DNA of 64,000 nucleotides, from positions 48,404-112,403 of the forward strand of contig NZ_JAHNZO010000028.1 of the NCBI RefSeq assembly GCF_018998565.1. Reading direction: 5' to 3'. A model generated the notes under the pieces. That model was not told where the DNA came from and ran no database searches. It saw only the letters and a program-made list of their open reading frames with translations. Positions 16,437-24,913 of the stretch are shown here, one piece after another. The translations under genes and the position numbers were made by a program. Source of the DNA: Paenibacillus oleatilyticus (GTDB lineage Bacteria; Bacillota; Bacilli; Paenibacillales; NBRC-103111). The number at the start of each line of letters is the position of its first letter. Positions within the stretch are counted from its first letter, which is position 1.

Positions 16437-16883
16437 ATGATGACACGATTGGAATACCGTTTGTATGCCGAGGGCAGCGAGACGTTCCCGCTGCTGTATT
16501 ATTATGACCGGATCGGCCGGGACGAGGTCGCTTTGCGTTTTGCGTGCGACTATTTTATTAAGGACGGCAAGGTGTACGAGAAAACCTCGTGCGCTGTGGA
16601 GCCGGAATGTTATGTCGTTTATGTGCAGGAAGCGCTTGACGAGCGGACGATGCTATGGAGCAAGCCGGAAGGTCCCCGCGGCGTTCGCATGGAGCTAAGG
16701 GAATACCGTGAATGGACGGCGGATTACCGGCTGGTGCATACGTTTACATTTCCCGATACGCTGGAGGCGATGTTGAACCTTCAGGCGACTTATTTGTATG
16801 CGGAGGGCCGGGAATGGCAGCGTACTTCCGCCGAGATCGACGAAGACCGGGAGACGTATGTATATTACGCCGTGCCGGTGTAG
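16437..16883 (+). CDS. Hypothetical protein, first gene of the GSP-synthase-like cluster
   Basis: 148 aa, AAAGGAG upstream. Acidic, strand-rich, with many tyrosines (for example TFPLLYYYDRIGRDE near residue 15 and ETYVYYAVPV at the C terminus); no signal peptide and no membrane helix. I do not recognise the family. It is 36 bases before the lipoprotein gene and so probably co-transcribed with the ATP-grasp and DUF350 genes. Related clusters (for example yjf genes in E. coli) also carry small uncharacterised proteins next to these partners. Confidence 0.65.
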   Translation: MMTRLEYRLYAEGSETFPLLYYYDRIGRDEVALRFACDYFIKDGKVYEKTSCAVEPECYVVYVQEALDERTMLWSKPEGPRGVRMELREYREWTADYRLVHTFTFPDTLEAMLNLQATYLYAEGREWQRTSAEIDEDRETYVYYAVPV

Positions 16884-16919
16884 CCACAATTCAAACCGGG
16901 AAAACAGGAGTGACGAAAA

Positions 16920-17192
16920 ATGGAACAGCAAAAAAGCAGCAGGACACGCAAACTGGTAGCGCTGTTCGTGGCGTCGACACTGGTGCTCGGCGGTACGGCG
17001 GGCTGCTCCGATTCGAAATGTACCGACCGTAACGGGGACGGTTACTGTGACGACGGCAGCGGCGGTTCGTCCTCCGGAGGACGTTACTATGGCGGCTCGG
17101 GGTCGAGCGGCAGCTCCTATAAAGGATCTTCGGGCAGCTCTTCCGGGATCAGCAAAGGCGGCATCGGCGGCAGCGGCAGCTCAAGCTCCTAG
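16920..17192 (+). CDS. Small Ser/Gly-rich lipoprotein with a DxNxDG loop
   Basis: 90 aa. A type II signal peptide (VLGGTAGC) puts the lipidated cysteine at residue 29. It is followed by CTDRNGDGYCDDG, which resembles an EF-hand/dockerin-type calcium loop with two cysteines, and then by about 45 residues made almost only of Ser, Gly, Tyr and Lys. The low-complexity tail may extend into the wall. Comparable glycine/serine-rich lipoproteins (DUF1190/DUF4247-like) accompany GSP-synthase-like and DUF350 genes in other bacteria. Confidence 0.7.
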   Translation: MEQQKSSRTRKLVALFVASTLVLGGTAGCSDSKCTDRNGDGYCDDGSGGSSSGGRYYGGSGSSGSSYKGSSGSSSGISKGGIGGSGSSSS

Positions 17193-17257
17193 CGCCAGAG
17201 CTGCCATGGGCGGTCCGACGACGACAAAAAGCAAGATCAGAGAGGAGGCGTGCGGGC

Positions 17258-18541
17258 ATGAGCATGGCAAAGACGCTGCGGCCGGACGCTTCTTATGCGG
17301 AACGCCGGGAAGCGATCTACGGGCCGCTGCGGCAAGAGGGGATATTTACATGGGACTGCTTATACGACCAGGAATACGCGCTCGCCGGCTTGTACCGGTT
17401 GGAGCGCACACAGCTGGAAGAAATGCGCAAAGCCGCCGAAGCGTTAGGACGCATCTATGCCAAGACCGTACGGATCATCCAGCAGGGCGAACCGGCGCTT
17501 TTGGCTGAATTGGGACTGCCTCCCGCATCGTTCGGCGCCATTCGTCTCCGGTTCGATGAAGACATTCCGACGCTGATCGGGCGGTTCGATTTTGCTTTGA
17601 CGCCGCAGGGACTCAAGATGCTTGAGTTTAACAGCGATACGCCAACGGGGATCGTCGAAGCCTTTCATGCGAACGGCCGGGTGTGCGCAGCCTATGGCGA
17701 AGAGGATCCAAACGAAGGCTGCAGCGGGGCTTTCAGCGAAGGGTTTAAGCGGATGCTAGACCTCTACCGCGAAGCGGGCTATGCGTCCGAGCATGTCGTC
17801 TTCAGCTCGCTGGATTGGCATGAGGAGGATGCCGGAACGACTCGCTATCTCCTGAAGCAATCCGGGATTGCCGGCGCGGAATTTGCAGCGCTGTCCGACC
17901 TCCGCGTAGAGGGAGACCGGATATGGGCGCAGCCCAATGCCGATGACGAAGAAGCGGCGGGATGTCCGATCGATGTGTTGTACCGGCTGCATGCAATCGA
18001 GAAGCTGGCTGAAGACCGGGATACGGACGGCTATCCGACCGGCGAGCATGTGCTGGAATTAATCGCGGAGCGCAAGCTGGCGATCATTAATCCGCCCTCG
18101 GGGTTCGCCGCTCAGACGAAGGCGTTCCAGGCGCTGATCTGGAATTTGCATCAAGCGGGGGAGTTTTACACGGAAGAGGAGCATGAGACGATCGAAGCCT
18201 ACATGCTGCCGACGTTTATGGAGCCGTGCTTCCCCGAAGGCATGCCTTATGTGGCGAAGCCGATTCTGGGGCGCGAAGGCAGCGGGGTCACGATCTATGC
18301 GGGAAGCGGAGATATTGCGGAGGCGAGCGGGGAGGACGAATACGGGGATCAGCCGATGGTCTACCAGCAATATGCCGAGCTGCCCCGCATCCGGGTGGAA
18401 ACGTTAAACGGCCCGTATGACGGCCGGCTGCTCTGGGGCTGCTTTCTGATCGACGGCCGAAGCTCTGCCGTCATTGCGCGCGTCGGCGGGAGCATCACGA
18501 ACAATTTGTCCTATTATTTGCCTTCGTCGGTCATAGGCTAG
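17258..18541 (+). CDS. Glutathionylspermidine-synthase-like ATP-grasp ligase
   Basis: 427 aa, the usual size of the YgiC/YjfC-type C-terminal-synthase family without the amidase domain. Family landmarks: FTWDCLYDQEYAL (residues 28-40), EFNSDTPTGIVEA (about 130-142, nucleotide/Mg region), NPPSGFAAQTKAF (about 278-290), AKPILGREGSGVTIY and the terminal LWGCFLIDG...ARVGGSITNN. The family forms an amide bond at ATP cost; Gram-positive substrates are not established and this organism is not expected to make glutathionylspermidine. AGAGGAGG precedes the ATG. It sits between the lipoprotein and DUF350 genes. Confidence 0.88.
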   Translation: MSMAKTLRPDASYAERREAIYGPLRQEGIFTWDCLYDQEYALAGLYRLERTQLEEMRKAAEALGRIYAKTVRIIQQGEPALLAELGLPPASFGAIRLRFDEDIPTLIGRFDFALTPQGLKMLEFNSDTPTGIVEAFHANGRVCAAYGEEDPNEGCSGAFSEGFKRMLDLYREAGYASEHVVFSSLDWHEEDAGTTRYLLKQSGIAGAEFAALSDLRVEGDRIWAQPNADDEEAAGCPIDVLYRLHAIEKLAEDRDTDGYPTGEHVLELIAERKLAIINPPSGFAAQTKAFQALIWNLHQAGEFYTEEEHETIEAYMLPTFMEPCFPEGMPYVAKPILGREGSGVTIYAGSGDIAEASGEDEYGDQPMVYQQYAELPRIRVETLNGPYDGRLLWGCFLIDGRSSAVIARVGGSITNNLSYYLPSSVIG

Positions 18542-18596
18542 GCCTGCAATAAGAACAGCCTTACATAACAACATTTACTTGGGGAGTTGGAGTTCG

Positions 18597-19031
18597 TTGG
18601 ATCAGTTCGGAAATATTCTTAACTTTTTGATGTATTTGGGCGTGACCGTCCCGCTTGTAGGGCTCGGCATTTTATTTTTCAACCTGACGACGCCGTACAA
18701 TGAATTCGCGCTCATCCGGGAGGGCGGCGATTTGTCCGATCCCGCCAAAGCGGCTGCCGCCAAAGCTGCGGCTTACGATCTTGGGGGCAAAATTGTCGGT
18801 CAAGTGCTCGTTCTCGCGTCCGCCGTATATCATTCGGTCGGTCTAGTCGATTTAATCATCTGGGGACTCATCGGGATCGCATTCCAGATTATCGTGTTCT
18901 ACTTGTTCGAACTGCTGACTCCGTTTAAAGTGCTGGCCGAAATTCCGAAGGGCAATGTGTCCGTTGGCATTTTCTCGTTTTGTTTGAGTCTGGCGTCGGG
19001 TCTTTTGCTGGCTTCGTTAATCAGCTATTGA
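18597..19031 (+). CDS. DUF350-family membrane protein
   Basis: 144 aa from TTG 18597 (MDQFGNILNF); upstream TTG 18579 is an alternative. Four hydrophobic segments in two similar halves, as in YjfL/DUF350 proteins: helices near residues 8-32, 65-88, 90-110 and 120-143, with charged loops. Always a membrane partner of GSP-synthase-like ATP-grasp genes in related clusters, whose function is unresolved (envelope stress has been suggested). Last gene of this operon. Confidence 0.85.
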   Translation: MDQFGNILNFLMYLGVTVPLVGLGILFFNLTTPYNEFALIREGGDLSDPAKAAAAKAAAYDLGGKIVGQVLVLASAVYHSVGLVDLIIWGLIGIAFQIIVFYLFELLTPFKVLAEIPKGNVSVGIFSFCLSLASGLLLASLISY

Positions 19032-19077
19032 TCGGACTACATAAAGATTGGTTCCGAAGGAGGCTGTGCTCAACGTC

Positions 19078-19467
19078 ATGCTAAAGCTGAACAACATTCA
19101 CCATGCCGCGGTCATTTGCTCGGACTATGAGAAGTCGAAGCATTTTTACGTCCGCGTGCTCGGACTGACGGTCATCCGGGAAACGTACCGGGCGGAGCGC
19201 CAGTCGTATAAGCTCGATCTGCGGGTTGGCGACAGCCACCAGATCGAACTGTTCTCGTTCCCGAATGCGCCGGAGCGGCCAAGCTATCCGGAAGCAAGAG
19301 GTCTGAGGCACCTGGCCTTCGAGGTTGACGATATCGAAGCGGCCGTCAAGGCTTTGGAAGCCGAAGAAATCGCCGTGGAGCCGATTCGTGTCGATGAGAC
19401 TACGGGAAAACGATTCACGTTCTTTTTCGATCCGGACCGGCTGCCCTTGGAGCTGTACGAAAAATAG
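19078..19467 (+). CDS. VOC-family (glyoxalase-like) protein
   Basis: 129 aa. A single-domain YaeR/GloA2-type fold: NNIHHAAVICSDYEKSKHFY at the N terminus and a second repeat starting GLRHLAFEVDD. The likely metal ligands are a His in IHHAA, Glu in HQIELFSF, His in LRHLAF and Glu in PLELYEK. It could be a glyoxalase I-like or dioxygenase-like enzyme; the substrate is unknown. The ribosome binding site AAGGAGG is rather far (14 bases) from the ATG. Confidence 0.85.
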   Translation: MLKLNNIHHAAVICSDYEKSKHFYVRVLGLTVIRETYRAERQSYKLDLRVGDSHQIELFSFPNAPERPSYPEARGLRHLAFEVDDIEAAVKALEAEEIAVEPIRVDETTGKRFTFFFDPDRLPLELYEK

Positions 19468-19471
19468 ATCA

Positions 19472-19502
19472 AGACTCGTGCGCTGCGCACGGGTCTTTTT
19501 TT
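19472..19502 (+). terminator. Terminator of the VOC gene
   Basis: AGACTCGTGCG pairs with CGCACGGGTCT and is followed by TTTTTTT. Confidence 0.9.
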
Positions 19503-19684
19503 GCAAGAAGTGGTTTGCTTGCAGATAAAAATGGGTAAAAAGTTGTAGGTTTGTTTCGACCTAGTTCAAAAAGCTCATTGAAATCTAACAAGGACCTAAA
19601 AGATTCCAAACATAACTTTGCTATGCTTGCCTTATCATCACAGAAGCTCTTGGGCGCAAGGGGACAATGATGGAGGTGCGGCGT

Positions 19685-19801
19685 ATGGAAGGAAGATTTT
19701 CGATAGGAGTCATGTTCGGGGTACTGCTGAGCGTCCCGCTGTGGCTGTCGATGGTCGGTTGGTACAGACTGGTCATGGCGGGCATCGGATTGTTTATTTA
19801 A
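19685..19801 (+). CDS. 38-aa single-pass membrane peptide
   Basis: ATG at 19685 is preceded by GGAGGTG with 6-base spacing, and the frame ends at TAA 19799-19801. MEGRF is followed by one long hydrophobic segment with tryptophans (about residues 6-38, VMFGVLLSVPLWLSMVGWY...) and no charged tail except one Arg. A strong terminator follows within 10 bases. The perfect ribosome binding site and own terminator make it a likely real gene; the function is unknown. Confidence 0.7.
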   Translation: MEGRFSIGVMFGVLLSVPLWLSMVGWYRLVMAGIGLFI

Positions 19802-19808
19802 ATTCTAG

Positions 19809-19837
19809 CCATCGGCCGGAGGGGCCGATGGTTTTTT
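19809..19837 (+). terminator. Terminator of the 38-aa membrane peptide gene
   Basis: CCATCGGCC/GGCCGATGG stem, loop GGAGG, then TTTTTT. Confidence 0.9.
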
Positions 19838-19870
19838 GTGGGCATAAAGCTTTTGTCTTGGCGGGATTCG

Positions 19871-20080
19871 TTATTTTTTCACTTTAAAATGAACGACGGC
19901 GCTGTACAGCATTTTCCCGGCATTCGGATCGAACACTACTTGATGGCTGATCGAGAAAACATCCAGCAGCAGCGCTTTGTTATTCTCGATTTGCGCATCG
20001 ATTTTGGCTTCGAGCGTTTTCAAATCGTAGGCTTCGAAAAATTCAATTTTATTCTCGATTCGGTCTAAAGTAAAACTCAT
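19871..20080 (-). CDS. DUF2536-family small protein
   Basis: 69 aa from ATG 20080 (MSFTLDRIENKIEFFEA); ATG 20086 is an alternative. The pattern EFFEAYDLKTLEAKIDAQIE, then LLLDVFSISHQVVFDP and YSAVVHFKVKK matches the DUF2536 proteins of Bacillales as I know them. Cytosolic, function unknown. GGGAG lies upstream. Confidence 0.75.
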   Translation of the reverse strand: MSFTLDRIENKIEFFEAYDLKTLEAKIDAQIENNKALLLDVFSISHQVVFDPNAGKMLYSAVVHFKVKK

Positions 20081-20735
20081 CGTCATTCGCTCCCGGCTGC
20101 GTATTTTGGCTTAAACTAAATCTACCAAGCTCTGTCTTTGATTGCAACTGCGCAAGAGAGCTCCCTTTGCGTAAAGGGCTGGATAGCGCTCTTCGTTTAT
20201 TAGGCAAATAGGACTTGAGTCTGTCGTTCGATGTTGTTGAATTTGTGGAGAAAAGTAATTTCGTGCTAAATCGTGAACTATATTGTAATTTTTTAAGTAA
20301 TATATTATTATTACTATATATTTACTATTCATATAATTCCAAGTACTATGAGCGGATTACATAGTCGATCATTTTAACGCAATCGCTTACATCAAGTTCC
20401 CCGCATCGCGCCATAATATTTCGAAAGCTACCGGACATGGGAGACGTGCGCAAAGTGTCCGTTCCTCTACTTGACTCTTTCAATTCTACCGGCACCAAGA
20501 TCGAACCTGGATGACATTCGCGGAATATAGGCATATATAGACTCTTTACGAGTTTATATAAAAACATGGGATAGAAAGGAGGATATGCAATACTTACAAG
20601 AGCTTCCACACACGGGATCACAGCTATATTTCAGGTGGAGAGGAGGTTTGATCGAGCTGACGATTGCGAACGATTGAATGGGTAATGTCTAATCGTAGTG
20701 TCCTTACCGACCCCAAAAATAAGGAGGTAACATAT
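20081..20735. other. AT-rich intergenic region with the LPMO leader
   Basis: 20100-20480 has no convincing gene; a 91-codon minus-strand frame at 20346-20621 lacks a ribosome binding site and family features. 20484-20735 is the untranslated leader of the LPMO gene and recurs upstream of the second copy. The part 20598-20735 is exactly as long (138 bases) as 22158-22295 and nearly identical, so the two genes were duplicated with their control region. Confidence 0.55.
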
Positions 20736-22082
20736 ATGATACAGCTTCGTTTACCCCATCATTCCCTATCCAAATTGCTCGTTGCCAGCGGCATGATGCT
20801 GCTGATGGCCGTTATCATGCTGCTGTTCTCGGATCGGGCTTTTGCCCATGGTTATGTGGAATCGCCGGGCAGCCGCGCCTATTTGTGCAAGCTGGGGCAA
20901 AATAAGAACTGCGGAGCCATTGTTTATGAGCCACAAAGCTTGGAAGCTCCGAAAGGGTTTCCGCAAGCCGGACCGGCCGACGGCAAAATCGCCAGTGCAG
21001 GCGGAGCTTTTCCGGAACTTGACCAGCAATCGGCTACACGTTGGGCCAAGGTCCCGATGACGGCAGGTACGAAAACGTTTACATGGAAGTTGACTGCTGC
21101 TCATGCGACATCCACCTGGAAGTATTACATGACGAAGCAAAACTGGGATCAGAACGCCCCGCTTAGCCGGGCTTCGTTCGATCTCACGCCGTTCTGCTCG
21201 GTAAACTACGGCGGAAAGCAGCCTCCGAACACTTATTCCGATACGTGCAACGTCCCGAGCCGGACTGGCTATCAAGTCATTCTGGCAGTCTGGGAAATTG
21301 CCGACACGGCCAATGCGTTCTATAATGTCATCGACGTGGACTTCGGAGGAGGTTCTTCGGATACTCAGCCTCCTAGCGCACCGACGGGTTTAAGCGCTTC
21401 CAACCTTACAGCCACGAGCGTATCGCTGGCATGGAACGCATCGAGCGATAACGTCGGAGTTTCCGGCTACAAAATTTATAACGGCTCGACGCAGATTGCC
21501 GCCGTCTCCGGCTCGACTTTAAATTACAACGTCACGGGGCTGACCTCGAATACGTCCTATACGTTTACGGTTCGTGCCGAGGATGCCGCAGGCAACGTTT
21601 CCGGCGCAAGCAACGCCGTCACGGTTACGACTCCGGCCGTACCTGTAGACAATGAGGCGCCTACGGCTCCGACCGGCTTGCATGTGATGGGTACTCCGAC
21701 TTCCTCCAGCGTTCATCTGATGTGGAGCGCATCGACGGATAATGTCGGGGTAACGGGCTACCGGGTATATAATGGAACCACTTTAGTAACTACGGTTTCG
21801 GGGACGACGCTCGAGTATACGGTTACTGGGCTGACGCCCGATACGTCCTATACGTTTACGGTTCGCGCAATTGACGCCGCCGGCAACGTATCGGCCGACA
21901 GCAATGCTGTAAATGCCAAGACGGCTTCCGGTCCGGCGGTTTCCGCATGGGCGCCGAATGTGGCGTATACGGTAGGCACGCTTGTTACGTACAACGGCAA
22001 AACGTACGAGTGCCGTCAGGCCCACACCTCGCTGGTGGGCTGGGAGCCGTCCAACGCAGCATCGTTGTGGTTGTTGAAGTAA
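20598..22082 (+). repeat. Tandem duplication, copy 1
   Basis: Leader plus LPMO gene. Copy 2 is 22158-23562; the offset is 1560 bases at the start codons. The fibronectin III and chitin-binding part is almost identical, while the leader and LPMO domain differ more. Confidence 0.9.
20736..22082 (+). CDS. Secreted chitin-active LPMO (AA10) with two FnIII domains and CBM5/12
   Basis: 448 aa, AAGGAGG 5 bases before the ATG. Domains in order: signal peptide to about residue 37 (cleavage RAFA/HGYV); AA10 lytic polysaccharide monooxygenase domain (about 38-210), whose copper brace is the new N-terminal His38 and His123 (LTAAHATSTW); fibronectin III repeats (about 218-305 and 313-398); and a C-terminal CBM5/12 chitin-binding domain (about 404-448, AWAPNVAYTVGTLVTYNGKTYECRQAHTS region). 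AA10 enzymes cleave crystalline chitin (some cellulose) oxidatively outside the cell. The chitin-type CBM and the hexosaminidase and nagA genes elsewhere in the window favour chitin. First copy of a tandem pair. Confidence 0.95.
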   Translation: MIQLRLPHHSLSKLLVASGMMLLMAVIMLLFSDRAFAHGYVESPGSRAYLCKLGQNKNCGAIVYEPQSLEAPKGFPQAGPADGKIASAGGAFPELDQQSATRWAKVPMTAGTKTFTWKLTAAHATSTWKYYMTKQNWDQNAPLSRASFDLTPFCSVNYGGKQPPNTYSDTCNVPSRTGYQVILAVWEIADTANAFYNVIDVDFGGGSSDTQPPSAPTGLSASNLTATSVSLAWNASSDNVGVSGYKIYNGSTQIAAVSGSTLNYNVTGLTSNTSYTFTVRAEDAAGNVSGASNAVTVTTPAVPVDNEAPTAPTGLHVMGTPTSSSVHLMWSASTDNVGVTGYRVYNGTTLVTTVSGTTLEYTVTGLTPDTSYTFTVRAIDAAGNVSADSNAVNAKTASGPAVSAWAPNVAYTVGTLVTYNGKTYECRQAHTSLVGWEPSNAASLWLLK

Positions 22083-22157
22083 TCGGACACCTTTCAATTC
22101 TACCGACAGCAAGACCGAACATGGATGGCATCCGTATATAGACTAGTTATGAGTTTA

Positions 22158-23562
22158 AGAGCTTCCACACACGGGATCATAGCTATAATTTAGGTGGAGA
22201 GGAGGTTTGAATCGAACGGATAATTGCGAACGATTGAAAGGGTAATGCCTGATCATAGTGTCCTTACCGACCCCAAAAATAAGGAGGTAACATATATGAT
22301 ACAGCTTCGTTTACCCCGCCATTCTCTATCCAAACTGCTCGTTGCCAGCGGCATGATGCTGCTGATGGCCGTAGTCATGCTGCTGTTCTCGGACCGGGCT
22401 TTCGCCCATGGTTATGTCGAATCGCCCGGCAGCCGCGGCTATTTATGCAGTCTGGGGCAAAACAAGAACTGCGGGGAGATTATTTACGAACCGTACAGCC
22501 TGGAAGGACTGAAAGGGTTTCCGCAGGCCGGGCCCGCCGACGGCAGGAACGAAAACGTTTTCATGGGTTCTTAAAGTCCCTCATGCGACATCCAGCTGGA
22601 AGTATTACATGACGAAGCAAAACTGGGATCAGAACGCCCCGCTCAGCCGGGCATCGTTCGACCTCACGCCGTTCTGCTCGGTAAATTACGGCGGAAAGAT
22701 GCCTCCTAAGACGTATTCCGATACGTGCAACGTTCCAAGCCGGACTGGATATCAAGTCATTCTGGCGGTCTGGGAAATTGCCGACACGGCCAATGCCTTC
22801 TATAATGTTATCGACGTGAACTTCGGAGGAGATCCTTCGGATAATCAGCCTCCTACCGCACCGACAGGTTTAAGTGCTTCCAACCTTACAGCCACGAGCG
22901 TATCGCTGGCATGGAACGCATCGAGCGATAACGTCGGAGTGTCCGGCTACAAAATTTATAACGGCTCGACGCAGATTGCCGCCGTCTCCAGCTCGACTTT
23001 AAATTACAACGTCACGGGGCTGACCTCGAATACGTCCTATACGTTTACGGTTCGTGCCGAGGATGCCGCAGGCAACGTTTCCGGCGCAAGCAACGCCGTC
23101 ACGGTTACGACTCCGGCCGTACCTGTAGACAATGAGGCGCCTACGGCTCCGACCGGCTTGCATGTGATGGGTACTCCGACTTCCTCCAGCGTTCATCTGA
23201 TGTGGAGCGCATCGACGGATAATGTCGGGGTAACGGGCTACCGGGTATATAATGGAACCACTTTAGTAACTACGGTTTCGGGGACGACGCTCGAGTATAC
23301 GGTTACTGGGCTGACGCCCGATACGTCCTATACGTTTACGGTTCGCGCAATTGACGCCGCCGGCAACGTATCGGCCGACAGCAATGCTGTAAATGCCAAG
23401 ACGGCTTCCGGTCCGGCGGTTTCCGCATGGGCGCCGAATGTGGCGTATACGGTAGGCACGCTTGTTACGTACAACGGCAAAACGTACGAGTGCCGTCAGG
23501 CCCACACCTCGCTGGTCGGCTGGGAGCCCTCCAACGCAGCTTCGTTGTGGTTGCTGAAATAA
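22158..23562 (+). repeat. Tandem duplication, copy 2
   Basis: Second copy of leader plus LPMO gene, carrying an 80-bp internal deletion. See copy 1. Confidence 0.9.
22296..23562 (+). pseudogene. Second LPMO copy, broken by an 80-bp deletion
   Basis: Same start and signal peptide as copy 1, with normal reading to residue ~85 (QAGPADG), then a frameshift and stop at 22572-22574. Aligning with copy 1 shows that the 80 bases between two GACGGCA heptamers (20979 and 21059 in copy 1) are missing, leaving one heptamer. This is the footprint of slippage or short-repeat recombination. The downstream frame (from about 22579) is open to the normal stop and encodes the rest of the LPMO domain, both FnIII domains and the CBM. 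Without its signal peptide and N-terminal copper His, any product starting inside would not be an active secreted LPMO. Confidence 0.92.
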
Positions 23563-23579
23563 TCGGACAAGATTTTCTT

Positions 23580-23625
23580 AAAAAGGATAGCCCGTCAGAG
23601 TTAACCTCTGACGGGCTATCCTTTT
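23580..23625 (+). terminator. Terminator after the LPMO pair
   Basis: AGGATAGCCCGTCAGAG pairs perfectly with CTCTGACGGGCTATCCT around a small loop (TTAAC), followed by TTTTTC. Confidence 0.95.
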
Positions 23626-23718
23626 TCAATTTAACGAAACATCGTTAACAAAAAGAAGTTCCGCACCGGTAAATGTAAATAAGGAGATTATTGGATAACT
23701 TATATAGGAGGTGTTAAA

Positions 23719-24180
23719 ATGACGCATCGATAGCGAATTCAAGCTTTGCTAAAGCAAAAAGGCCGAATTGAAGAAGAACAGGCCAAAGTAAAGGCAAGTC
23801 AAGAGCTGGATAGCAAAATAAAAGCGGAACGATTGAAGTCCTTGACAACGGAACAGTAAACGATTGAAGCCCAAATCGCGCAGATTCGAATGGAGCAAGC
23901 CCAAAACCGTAAAAACGGTGTTTCGCCAAGCGCGGAATCCCGAGACCCGAAACCGGGCCGTTCATCCGATTCTTCCATGAAGGACATTGTCCGAGCCGAC
24001 TTCTTGCACCGCCGAGCAGTCGGTATTTAAGCCGAAATTGGAGCAAGAAACGGCTTTAAAAGCCCAAATTGCCGGCTTGGACGGGAAAATCGGGGAAACG
24101 ATGGCCGAAGCGCAAAAAACTGACCGAAAGAAGGAAGAGACCGACAAAGCGGAAGACGGTCCCCGCCCGAGACCGTTGCG
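23719..24180 (+). pseudogene. Decayed FlxA-like coiled-coil gene
   Basis: AGGAGG and ATG at 23719 are intact, but TAG is codon 5 and TAA interrupts AERLKSLTTEQ/TIEAQIAQIRMEQ, where Gln is expected. A frameshift after KDIVRA (about 23990) moves the reading to another frame that continues LEQETALKAQIAGLDGKIGE. The coiled-coil, Gln/Lys/Glu-rich sequence resembles FlxA-like proteins common in Paenibacillus. Two stops plus a frameshift argue against a functional product. Confidence 0.6.
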
Positions 24181-24290
24181 CCGAATCGGGACCCATTTCC
24201 TACTATCCACGCTTCGTTTTCGCAACCTCATTATCTCCTCTCCGATGTGCATCATTATGCTGTATTATCCAGTATAAACCAAATGGACTA

Positions 24291-24335
24291 TTGCGTGTTC
24301 GCATTTTGTTCGTATATAATACAAACAAATGTTCT
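24291..24335 (+). promoter_or_regulatory. Promoter P3 with a LexA-like box
   Basis: TTGCGT (24291-24296) and TATAAT (24315-24320), spacer 18. CAAACAAATGTTCT (24322-24335) matches 11/14 of the LexA palindrome just after the -10, and a further GTTCG half site precedes the -10. The TGTTCG-TATAATA arrangement resembles P1 and P2. It drives the WYL/YolD cassette. Confidence 0.5.
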
Positions 24336-24353
24336 TATTTGGAGGCGAACGTA

Positions 24354-24554
24354 ATGGAAAGATACATTGGCCATATTATTGAAGTTATTTATTTGGATAT
24401 CGACAATAAGACCAAGCAGCGGAGAATTGAGGTCTTGATGGTTGAGAATGGTATCGTCAAAGCATTTTGTCATCAACGGCAAGCGCTGCGGGTGATTCGG
24501 ATCGAAAATATTTTAGCGGTGAAGCAGGTTTCCGTGTCATCGAGGGTCTCATGA
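24354..24554 (+). CDS. Small WYL-like protein of an SOS cassette
   Basis: 66 aa, GGAGG 8 bases upstream. A compact beta-rich domain (RYIGHIIEVIYLDIDNKTKQ, RRIEVLMVENGIVKAFCHQR, RVIRIENILAVKQV) like the small stand-alone WYL-type domains seen next to yolD genes. WYL domains bind nucleic-acid or nucleotide ligands in known cases. First gene after the SOS-type promoter P3. Confidence 0.65.
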   Translation: MERYIGHIIEVIYLDIDNKTKQRRIEVLMVENGIVKAFCHQRQALRVIRIENILAVKQVSVSSRVS

Positions 24555-24654
24555 GTTAATTCCGGCAGACTGGCGAAATCGGATCATAGAAGAAAAATGA
24601 AGAACTAATGGCAGCTAATTGAGCTCGCAGACGTGAACGGGGTGGCATTCGTTG

Positions 24655-24885
24655 ATGACAGATGTTGAAAAGAAAGTGCTTCGAATTCTGTGGAATTTAT
24701 ACAAAACCGCTTGGGTAAGGCCTGATGTCAAAAGGATTTCGTGGTTATCCGGGCGTACGGTGGAGCAACTGCGAAAAATTGTATTTTGCCTCGTCAAGGA
24801 CGGTTATGTAGAAGTTCGCAGGGATGAGCTTCGGGTCATCCAAGGCTTGGAGCAAAGGGTACCGCAGTACACAGCGGTGGATTGA
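24655..24885 (+). CDS. Small winged-helix protein
   Basis: 76 aa from ATG 24655 with GGGTGG upstream. The pattern EKKVLRILWNLYKTAW, then SWLSGRTVEQLRKIVFCLVKDGYVEVRRDELRVIQG, fits a winged helix-turn-helix with a wing near residues 52-62. No known family assigned. It lies between the WYL-like and YolD-like genes and overlaps the region upstream of yolD, so it is probably in the same transcript. Confidence 0.6.
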   Translation: MTDVEKKVLRILWNLYKTAWVRPDVKRISWLSGRTVEQLRKIVFCLVKDGYVEVRRDELRVIQGLEQRVPQYTAVD

Positions 24886-24913
24886 AGATGAATTCGAAGA
24901 GGAGAGGGAAATC

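Noticed and set aside
16920..17192. Reading the Gly/Ser-rich tail as a frameshift artefact
   Set aside because: The lipoprotein signal, CxDxNxDG loop and tail are in one frame with a proper start, and similar tails occur in related lipoproteins.
20346..20621. 91-codon minus-strand frame in the LPMO upstream region
   Set aside because: No ribosome binding site, no recognisable domain, and not preserved in the duplicated leader upstream of the second copy.
20587..20680. Possible 31-codon leader peptide before the first LPMO gene
   Set aside because: The ribosome binding site is only 2 bases from its ATG, and the equivalent sequence in copy 2 has an early stop and no start.
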